From contig JAIRKB010000022.1 in assembly GCA_031260385.1 (NCBI GenBank), positions 1 through 5,507 of the forward strand: a stretch of DNA of 5,507 nt, written 5' to 3'. Source of the stretch: Propionibacteriaceae bacterium. Its GTDB lineage: Bacteria > Actinomycetota > Actinomycetes > Propionibacteriales > Propionibacteriaceae. Below the pieces are notes generated by a model, which saw nothing but the letters and a program-made list of their open reading frames with translations, had not been told where the DNA came from and made no database searches. Shown in pieces: positions 1 to 4,116 of the stretch (positions within the stretch are counted from its first letter, which is position 1; each line of letters starts with the position of its first letter). Both the position numbers and the translations under genes were made by a program.

Positions 1-168
1 CCTGGGGGTCAGCAGGGGCGTGTTTGGTGTGGGGAGTCCGGGCGTCGGACTGGTTGGTGTGGGGATTGCCGGTGGCGGGAGGGGGTGGGTTGGGTCGATC
101 GGTGGGTAAGCCTGGGCTGGTGGGGCATCCCAGGTGAAATCAGGCCCTGAAAAGTTGTCGTCGGTCAT
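1..168 (-). CDS. N-terminus of a proline-rich hypothetical protein (partial, runs off the left edge)
   Basis: An open frame on the minus strand starts at ATG (168-166) and stays open for 56 codons to the window edge. A purine-rich Shine-Dalgarno-like AAGAGAG lies 5 bases upstream. The visible protein begins MTDDNFSGPDFTWDAPPAQ and then becomes very rich in Pro and Thr, with repeated P-T-P and L-P-x-P units and no cysteine. In Actinobacteria such acidic then proline-rich N-termini often precede membrane or envelope domains, for example in small TM2- or DUF4190-type proteins, but the downstream domain is not in the window, so no function is assigned. The gene starts 16 bases after the stop of the alkylation-repair gene on the same strand, so the two are probably co-transcribed. 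The call rests on the start signal, the open frame and a composition typical of real proteins. Confidence 0.6.
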   Translation of the reverse strand, partial: MTDDNFSGPDFTWDAPPAQAYPPIDPTHPLPPPAIPTPTSPTPGLPTPNTPLLTPR

Positions 169-184
169 GATTCTCTCTTAGCAC

Positions 185-892
185 TTAGCAACGCACGGCG
201 CGGCGTTTGAAGCCGAGTCGGCCCTTATCGATGGCTTTTTGGATGGCCACGCTAGCCAGCGGCAGGGCACAGGTGCCCTTGGCGGCCGCGATGTGGACTT
301 CGCCAATCGCTTGGGCGGCCGCGTTGGCTGGTTCGTGGGTAGGGATGTACGAGAGGGCAGCCGCAATGACAAAGTTGTTCATGGTGTAGCGGACGCGATC
401 GGGTTGGGTATGGATGGTGGTGACCACTCGCTCCAGCAGACTCTCAATGGCGGCTTGGTCGAAGTAACTATCTGGTCGCCACCCGAGCAGCCATTCATAA
501 CAAGCCCAACCAGCGGCGGCGCGGAACTCTTCGGTGGAATCGATCCAGCGGTTAGCGACCGGTATCGCGCAATCCGCTTCGGCGAGGGTCACCGAGACGA
601 TCCATTCGCCGACCATCGCGCAGTAGGCCCCATCCATCCACCGCTCAAAATCCGCTTCGGTCATCTTCGTTGGTTCAGCGATCATCCCAGCAAAATACAT
701 GGCGTCAAAGTTGCCGGTTGCGAACAACTGATCGGCGAGTTCCTGGTTCAGCCCCACCCGCTTCAGCAGCGGTTTCATCGACCCGATCGTCACCCCAAAA
801 ACCGGCTCCCGGACCCCCTGACCAAGATAACGCAGCCGATGCCGCTCATTCCCCAAGGCCTCCAACTCGGCCATGATTTCTGTCAATGTCAC
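185..892 (-). CDS. DNA alkylation repair (AlkD-like, HEAT-like repeat) family protein
   Basis: The protein has 235 aa if it starts at the GTG at 892-890, chosen because AGAGGGGG lies 7 bases upstream; an in-frame TTG at 922 would add 10 unlikely residues. It resembles the AlkD/DNA_alkylation family, all-helical HEAT-like proteins that remove bulky or charged alkylated bases. Family hallmarks seen are FGVTIGSMKPLLKRVG (about 32-47), the helix around AYCAMVGEWIVSVTLAEAD (89-107), GWACYEWLLGWRPD (128-141), RYTMNNF (168-174) and the closing KGRLGFKRRAVRC (223-235). Length and C-terminus match a subfamily remembered from other bacteria, so the gene looks complete. The subfamily lacks an obvious WDxxD-type motif like that of Bacillus cereus AlkD, so glycosylase activity is uncertain; a DNA-binding or structural role is possible. 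It is the upstream gene of a likely two-gene unit with the proline-rich protein. Confidence 0.85.
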   Translation of the reverse strand: MTLTEIMAELEALGNERHRLRYLGQGVREPVFGVTIGSMKPLLKRVGLNQELADQLFATGNFDAMYFAGMIAEPTKMTEADFERWMDGAYCAMVGEWIVSVTLAEADCAIPVANRWIDSTEEFRAAAGWACYEWLLGWRPDSYFDQAAIESLLERVVTTIHTQPDRVRYTMNNFVIAAALSYIPTHEPANAAAQAIGEVHIAAAKGTCALPLASVAIQKAIDKGRLGFKRRAVRC

Positions 893-931
893 CGTCGTAC
901 CCCCTCTTGCTAGAGCGCCCAAACAAGTTTG

Positions 932-960
932 ACCTTATCAGCCTGTCCCTGGTTCGTCAC
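932..960 (-). promoter_or_regulatory. Candidate promoter of the AlkD-like gene
   Basis: On the minus strand, GTGACG (960-955, four of six matches to TTGACA) is followed after 17 bases by TAAGGT (937-932), which fits the actinobacterial TANNNT -10 pattern. Transcription would start near 925, giving a leader of about 32 bases that contains the AGAGGGGG ribosome-binding site. Found by eye; short matches of this kind also occur by chance. Confidence 0.35.
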
Positions 961-978
961 CGCGGGCACAATTAACTA

Positions 979-998
979 GGGTTAGCTAGCGCTATCCC
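979..998 (-). terminator. Small inverted repeat downstream of the DUF1508 gene, possible terminator
   Basis: GGGTTAGC (979-986) and GCTATCCC (991-998) form an 8-bp stem with one mismatch and a 4-base loop, starting 15 bases after the stop of the YegP-like gene. Read on the minus strand it is followed by TAGTTAATTG rather than a clean T run, so it would be a weak intrinsic terminator at best. It also sits just upstream of the candidate AlkD promoter. Confidence 0.3.
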
Positions 999-1013
999 TC
1001 AACACGATCGGCG

Positions 1014-1190
1014 TTAGACTTCCACAATCTTGGCGCCGTCGGCGGCCCGCTGGACCGCATCACAGCCCTTGATCGCCGAGGCCTTGGTCTCGTAATCCTC
1101 GCCGACGGCCACGATCTGTCCATTGGCTGCCTTCAGCCGAAAGCGCCACTTCTTGGCCTTGTCTTGGTAAATCTCGAATGTGCCTGCCAT
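1014..1190 (-). CDS. YegP-like DUF1508 small protein
   Basis: The protein has 58 aa and starts at ATG 1190-1188, with AAAGGA 6 bases upstream; an in-frame TTG at 1220 would only add residues outside the family domain. It is a single DUF1508 (YegP) unit: the opening MAGTFEIYQDKAKKWRFRLKAANGQIV and the later ETKASAIKGCDAVQRAA are the family signature, with the FxIYxDxxxxWRFRLKAxNG core and the helix-forming KASAxxG segment. YegP of Escherichia coli has two such units in tandem; actinobacterial members often have one, so this copy is not truncated. The family is described structurally as a small alpha/beta fold with no established biochemical role, so none is given here. The gene is divergent from the response regulator, separated by 180 bp, and about 120 bp upstream of the AlkD-like gene on the same strand. 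Confidence 0.88.
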   Translation of the reverse strand: MAGTFEIYQDKAKKWRFRLKAANGQIVAVGEDYETKASAIKGCDAVQRAADGAKIVEV

Positions 1191-1336
1191 TGCAGATCCT
1201 TTCCAGCGGGTAACTAGCAATTAGTCTACTCCCAGCTCGGGTGATCACGGTGTCAGTCTAGACGGTCTGGGAGCGGGTGGCGTCGGTTTCCGAACCGTGC
1301 TCGGCGACTGCCTAGCCGTATGCGATTTTACATATG

Positions 1337-1364
1337 CTGACGATATAGCTTGATCTTCTAGGAT
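1337..1364 (+). promoter_or_regulatory. Candidate promoter for the two-component operon, possibly leaderless
   Basis: CTGACG (1337-1342, four of six matches to TTGACA) and TAGGAT (1359-1364, fits TANNNT) are 16 bases apart. The -10 box ends 6 bases before the ATG at 1371, which would put the transcription start on or next to the start codon. The same bases AGGATGG (1360-1366) also read as a Shine-Dalgarno sequence 7 bases from the ATG, so a promoter further upstream in the AT-rich stretch 1324-1351 (candidate TATGCT at 1333, TAGCTT at 1346) cannot be excluded. The two readings are alternatives. Confidence 0.35.
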
Positions 1365-1370
1365 GGGATC

Positions 1371-2045
1371 ATGCGCGTGTTGGTCGTTGAAGACGAGTTA
1401 TTTCTAGCGGAGGCGATCCGTGATGGTTTGCGCCTGGAGGCGATCGCCGCCGACCTCGCAGGGGATGGGAATACCGCCTTGGAGTTGCTCAGCTACAACG
1501 CCTATGACATCGCCGTGCTTGATCGGGACATTCCGGGGCCGTCTGGTGACGAGATCGCGGAATCGATTGTCGCTGCCGGGACTGGTCTGCCGATCTTGAT
1601 GCTCACGGCTGCCGATCGGCTCGATGACAAGGCATCCGGGTTTGAGCTTGGTGCCGACGACTATCTCACCAAACCCTTCGAAATGCGCGAACTCGTTTTG
1701 CGATTGCGGGCCCTCGATCGGCGGCGGGGACGGGCTCGACCGCCGGTCGTGGAGTTGGCGGGCTTACGGCTCGATCCTTTCCGGCGCGAGGTCTATCGCG
1801 ATGGCCGGTACGTCGCCTTAACCCGTAAGCAGTTCGCCGTCCTTGAGATCTTGGTGGAGGCGGGCGGTGGGGTCATCTCGGCTGAGGATCTTCTAGAGCG
1901 AGCTTGGGATGAGAATGCTGACCCTTTCACTAATGCCGTACGAATCACGGTGTCCGCTCTGCGGAAACGCCTTGGTGAGCCCTGGCTGATCGTCACTGTG
2001 CCGGGGGCCGGTTACCGGATCGACGCTGGGGGTAGTGATGCCTAG
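1371..2045 (+). CDS. OmpR/PhoB-family two-component response regulator
   Basis: A 224-aa DNA-binding response regulator. The N-terminal receiver (about 1-118) has the acidic pair E7/D8, the phospho-acceptor D51 in VLDRDIPGPSGDE, the switch residue T79 in LMLTAAD and K101 in YLTKPF, so all key residues are present. After a short Arg-rich linker (RRRGRARPP), a winged-helix OmpR/PhoB domain occupies about 125-219, recognisable from LTRKQFAVLEILVEAGGGVIS, the recognition-helix segment TNAVRITVSALRKRL and the wing VPGAGYRI. The kinase gene overlaps its 3' end by 8 bases (start ATG 2038, stop TAG 2043-2045), so the two are translationally coupled and form a cognate pair. Layout and receiver sequence recall the actinobacterial CutR group, but this is not enough to assign a symbol or a signal. 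The upstream 180-bp gap is the likely site of autoregulation. Confidence 0.95.
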   Translation: MRVLVVEDELFLAEAIRDGLRLEAIAADLAGDGNTALELLSYNAYDIAVLDRDIPGPSGDEIAESIVAAGTGLPILMLTAADRLDDKASGFELGADDYLTKPFEMRELVLRLRALDRRRGRARPPVVELAGLRLDPFRREVYRDGRYVALTRKQFAVLEILVEAGGGVISAEDLLERAWDENADPFTNAVRITVSALRKRLGEPWLIVTVPGAGYRIDAGGSDA

Positions 2046-3114
2046 GCCACCGGGGTTGAGCGTCAGGATGAAGCTCACGCTCAGTTACGCCGGGTTTCTG
2101 GTTCTGGCTGGCACGGTGTTGTTCATTATCGAGGCGGCGATCCTGCTTAATTATCAGCCTCCGGGGATGATCCGTTACCCAGGGCAGGGGATTGGGCGGG
2201 AACTGTTCAAACAGGTTGCCTTAGCGGCCGCCGTGGTGGCGATCATCCTGGTGGTGTTTGGTCTCGTCGGCGGCTGGTTCTTGGCCGGTCGGATGCTGGC
2301 CCCCTTGACTCGGATTACCCAGGCTGCTCGGACGGCTGCGACCGGCTCCTTGTCGCATCGAGTGGCCTTAGCCGGCCCTAGCGACGAGTTTCGAGAGCTC
2401 GCTGATGCTTTTGACACAATGCTCGCCCGCCTCGAAGCCCATGTCGGCGAGCAGCGGCGGTTCGCGGCTAATGCCTCCCACGAGTTGCGGACCCCCTTGG
2501 CGATCACCCGGTCGCTACTCGAGGTCGCGCTCAGTGACCCAGACCACGATTCGTACGAACTGGAAGCGCGGTTGCGGGCGGTCAATGCCCGCGCGATCGA
2601 ACTGACGGAAGCCTTGCTGATGCTGAGTCGGGCCGAGCAGCGCTCTTTCACTGCGGAGTGGGTTGACCTATCGCTGGTCGCAGAAGAAGCGGTGGAGACC
2701 CTGCTGCCGGTCGCCGAGGCTCGTGGCATCATGATTACTGTCGGTGGGGATATCGCCTCGACGGTCGGCTCAAAGGCGCTGCTCACGCAAATGACGATGA
2801 ACCTGCTGCACAATGCGATCGTTCACAACCTTGCTGACGGCGGTCGAGTGTGGATCCAGACGACCCTTCAGCCTCGCAGTGTTGAGTTGCTGGTTGAGAA
2901 CACCGGCGAGGTCGTGGCGGCGGGGATCATCCCCACCCTCACCGAGCCTTTCCAACGTGGCCAAGCGCGGGTGCGGACCGACCATGCCGGGGTTGGACTC
3001 GGTCTGGCGATCGTCAAGTCCATCATCCAGGCCCACAATGCCGATCTCACCCTCGTGCCTCGTTCCGACGGCGGGCTGATTGTACGAGCTACCTTCCCCA
3101 TTCCATCTTTATGA
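2038..3114 (+). CDS. Membrane sensor histidine kinase (HAMP-HisKA-HATPase_c), partner of the response regulator
   Basis: The ATG at 2038 gives 358 aa with GGGGG 5 bases upstream; the GTG directly before it (2035) is a possible alternative. Two membrane segments (about 14-37 and 60-83) enclose an outside loop of only about 22 residues, so ligand sensing is probably by the membrane segments or a partner. A HAMP linker follows (about 84-136; MLAPLTRITQAARTAATG, then DEFRELADAFDTMLARLE). The HisKA dimerisation domain has the phospho-accepting H148 in NASHELRTPL. The ATPase domain shows the N box (N255, N259 in MNLLHNAIVHN), a variant G1 box VENTGEV (N288 where Asp is usual) and the G2 box GVGLGL (318-323). 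The Asn variant recurs, from memory, in related actinobacterial kinases, so activity is expected. The kinase autophosphorylates and transfers phosphate to the regulator encoded just upstream. Confidence 0.95.
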   Translation: MPRPPGLSVRMKLTLSYAGFLVLAGTVLFIIEAAILLNYQPPGMIRYPGQGIGRELFKQVALAAAVVAIILVVFGLVGGWFLAGRMLAPLTRITQAARTAATGSLSHRVALAGPSDEFRELADAFDTMLARLEAHVGEQRRFAANASHELRTPLAITRSLLEVALSDPDHDSYELEARLRAVNARAIELTEALLMLSRAEQRSFTAEWVDLSLVAEEAVETLLPVAEARGIMITVGGDIASTVGSKALLTQMTMNLLHNAIVHNLADGGRVWIQTTLQPRSVELLVENTGEVVAAGIIPTLTEPFQRGQARVRTDHAGVGLGLAIVKSIIQAHNADLTLVPRSDGGLIVRATFPIPSL

Positions 3115-3130
3115 TTCTTCGAGCGACTTG

Positions 3131-3157
3131 AATTCCGTCCGCAGCGCGGACGCAATT
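3131..3157 (+). terminator. Hairpin 17 bases after the kinase stop, possible operon terminator
   Basis: GTCCGC (3137-3142) pairs with GCGGAC (3146-3151) around an AGC loop. The stem extends by C3136-G3152 and, past one C-C mismatch, by AATT (3131-3134) with AATT (3154-3157). Its position fits termination of the two-component operon, but no run of T follows, only AATTGGAT, so it may be a weak or Rho-assisted terminator, or merely an mRNA 3'-end stabiliser. Confidence 0.4.
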
Positions 3158-3221
3158 GGATACCGTGTCCACGGGTTACGAGCGAAGCGAGGAAGCGGGG
3201 GTGAGAGGGTCGTCCTACTGA

Positions 3222-3439
3222 CGTTACCTCGCAAGGTTACGCCCCAAGATGTGCCTGTTGCGAAATGCCACGCTTGCGAGGATGGCGCGGGCGGGATGAG
3301 ATTCGGTGCCCAGATATTGTGGTCGTATTGGACATACGACGCAATATCTGGGTGCCGAAGATCGCCCGATCCGTGTCCGCCGCAGCTGCGTGTCATTTCG
3401 CAACAGGCACATGATGCGGCCTAATCTCGCACGTTAACG
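3222..3439. repeat. 218-bp near-symmetric long inverted repeat (fold-back element or structured RNA)
   Basis: The two halves pair on one axis at about 3330.5 with almost no insertions or deletions. The core arms are ATGTGCCTGTTGCGAAATG (3249-3267) and its exact complement at 3394-3412 (19 of 19), extended by CACGC/GCGTG after one mismatch. Nearer the centre, TTCGGTGCCCAGATATTG (3302-3319) pairs with 3342-3359 (16 Watson-Crick plus two G-T pairs). At the tip GTCGTAT (3322-3328) pairs with ATACGAC (3334-3340) around the loop TGGAC. The outer part, 3222-3248 with 3413-3439, pairs at 18 of 27 positions plus one G-T, ending in CGTTA/TAACG. In all I count about 77 Watson-Crick and 7 G-T pairs. It could be a MITE-like fold-back element, a decayed inverted duplication, or a hairpin RNA. 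G-T pairs slightly outnumber A-C mismatches (7 to 5), a weak hint of a plus-strand RNA. Confidence 0.85.
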
Positions 3440-3577
3440 GGTAATCGGGCTCTGGCCGGGTGTGGTAAACGGGAGAATCAGCTTAACTGGCATCCACCTA
3501 AGCCCATAACCAACCCTTTCAAGCAGAAAAGTCTCTCCTTCCCGGAAACGCTTGTGGTTCACCTGCCTACATGAAAG

Positions 3578-3629
3578 CCGCGGATAACCATATGAACCGC
3601 GGGGTCTGGGGTGGCGGTCTCCACCCCAG
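3578..3629. repeat. Two adjacent hairpins
   Basis: CCGCGG at 3578-3583 and again at 3597-3602 can close a 13-base loop. Immediately after it, CTGGGGTGG (3606-3614) pairs perfectly with CCACCCCAG (3621-3629) over the loop CGGTCT, a 9-bp GC-rich stem. No T run follows on either strand, so a classical terminator is unlikely. GGTTCA (3556-3561) and TGAACC (3593-3598) offer an alternative pairing that would disrupt the first hairpin. The function is unknown; it could be part of a mobile-element end. Confidence 0.55.
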
Positions 3630-3655
3630 CCGTACGTGAAGTCAGGTGAGGTGAC

Positions 3656-3800
3656 GGTGATCTTTAGCCATTTCCGTGCTCAAACTGGGAGGCCGTTCGC
3701 TTATGTCTGAAGATGTCGGTTTTGCCTGCGATTTTAGGGTGATCTTCAGCCATTCTCGTCGTACGGCAGGAAATGGTTGCGGTCGTGGCTAGAGATCACC
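3656..3800. repeat. Three copies of a GGTGATCTYYAGCC repeat, two direct and one inverted
   Basis: Copy 1 is GGTGATCTTTAGCCATTTCC (3656-3675, with GT following). Copy 2 is GGTGATCTTCAGCCATTCTC (3738-3757, with GT following), 82 bases downstream and differing at three positions. Copy 3 is inverted, GGCTAGAGATCACC (3787-3800), and its complement reads GGTGATCTCTAGCC. An isolated GGAAATGG (3769-3776) is the complement of the CCATTTCC in copy 1. Repeats of this form and spacing are typical of transposase- or regulator-binding sites; they faintly recall the multiple terminal repeats of IS21-family elements, but no IS21 genes are present, so this origin is a guess. Confidence 0.65.
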
Positions 3801-3850
3801 ATGAGTACGGATATGAGTCCAAGCAGATATTGGGCTGATCGAGGTGAGAG

Positions 3851-3871
3851 CCCGCTAGAGTCCGAAGAGAG
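3851..3871 (-). repeat. ISL3-type terminal repeat of a second or decayed element, facing away from the IS
   Basis: CCCGCTAGAGTCCGAAGAG (3851-3869) is the reverse complement, with one mismatch in 19, of the left end of the neighbouring insertion sequence (3882-3900). The similarity stops abruptly at 3851: the sequence to its left resembles neither the left nor the right interior of the neighbouring IS. It is therefore either the end of a different ISL3-like element or MITE, or an end left behind by a deletion. Its own partner end was not found in the window. Confidence 0.6.
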
Positions 3872-3879
3872 GGTTTGAC

Positions 3880-3902
3880 CGCTCTTCGGATTCTAGCGGG
3901 GT
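3880..3902 (+). repeat. Left terminal inverted repeat of the ISL3 element
   Basis: Reading inward, CGCTCTTCGGATTCTAGCGG (then GGT) matches the right end at 19 of 23 positions, with two exact blocks: CTTCGGATT and AGCGGGGT. It lies at the 3' side of the transposase gene. Confidence 0.8.
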
Positions 3903-3948
3903 GTGGGGTTGGTTTTAGAGGTTAAGATTTCGGGTTTGTGTTCATAGT

Positions 3949-4092
3949 TCGCCCTCATGCCCATGACTGCTTATCTCGGCTGATAGTGGGTTGTGTCAAG
4001 GGTCGTCCGGGACGGGCGACCACGTAGTGGCTGAAAGCCCTTGACACGGCCTGGTATCGGCCCATCATTGTTTACTTTGGGCATGAGGGTGG
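3949..4092 (+). other. Nested inverted repeats in the IS 3' non-coding segment (cloverleaf-like fold, possible structured RNA)
   Basis: An outer stem pairs CCCTCATGCCCA (3952-3963) exactly with TGGGCATGAGGG (4078-4089), and extends outward by G3951-T4090, C3950-G4091 and T3949-G4092. Inside it, GTGTCAAGGG (3993-4002) pairs exactly with CCCTTGACAC (4038-4047), extending through G-T and G-C pairs to 3988/4052. Within that loop GGTCGTCC (4001-4008) pairs with GGGCGACC (4014-4021), followed by the short hairpin CCACGTAGTGG (4020-4030). The extra pairs are G-T when read as plus-strand RNA and would be A-C mismatches on the minus strand, which suggests that, if transcribed, the plus strand is the folded product. 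Alternatives are a DNA cruciform, a bidirectional transcription barrier, or an internal transposase-binding site. No promoter is evident. Confidence 0.6.
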
Positions 4093-4116
4093 CCCTGGTT
4101 GGGAGCCCGTTTTGAT

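Larger units (their letters stand above)
3115..3879. other. Gene-free intergenic stretch rich in inverted and direct repeats
   Basis: About 765 bp between the kinase stop and the insertion sequence. Open frames of up to about 114 codons overlap the palindrome or the kinase end, have no recognisable domain, lack convincing ribosome-binding sites and mostly reflect symmetric sequence, so none is called. No tRNA, rRNA or CRISPR array was found. What it does hold is listed separately: a terminator-like hairpin, a 218-bp palindrome, two short hairpins, three related repeats and an ISL3-type end. The mixture suggests a region that has received several small or decayed mobile elements. Confidence 0.65.

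Noticed and set aside
239..913. 224-codon plus-strand open frame opposite the AlkD-like gene
   Set aside because: It is antisense to a gene with a clear family match, has no recognisable domain or good ribosome-binding site, and reflects codon bias of the real frame.
2175..2813. 212-codon minus-strand open frame opposite the histidine kinase
   Set aside because: It is very rich in Ser, Arg and Ala without domain features, as expected for the shadow of a GC-rich gene; the kinase has all its motifs.
1371..3114. Naming the pair cutR/cutS
   Set aside because: The layout and the kinase N-terminus resemble that group, but many actinobacterial pairs look alike and no copper-related gene is nearby.
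3080..3424. Open frames of 95-114 codons across the palindrome (3080-3424 plus, 3109-3396 minus)
   Set aside because: They overlap the kinase end or the fold-back sequence, show no domain and no start signals, and their openness on both strands follows partly from the symmetry.
3222..3439. tRNA, tmRNA, RNase P RNA or group II intron domain V/VI in the structured region
   Set aside because: No T-arm consensus, CCA end, tmRNA tag or RNase P conserved core is visible, and the hairpins near 3570-3640 do not match intron domain V.
3656..3800. CRISPR array
   Set aside because: Only three imperfect copies, one inverted, with irregular spacing; no cas genes in the window.
3851..3900. Intrinsic terminator reading of the strong hairpin
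   Set aside because: The stem matches the IS ends closely and no T run follows on either strand, so facing element ends explain it better.
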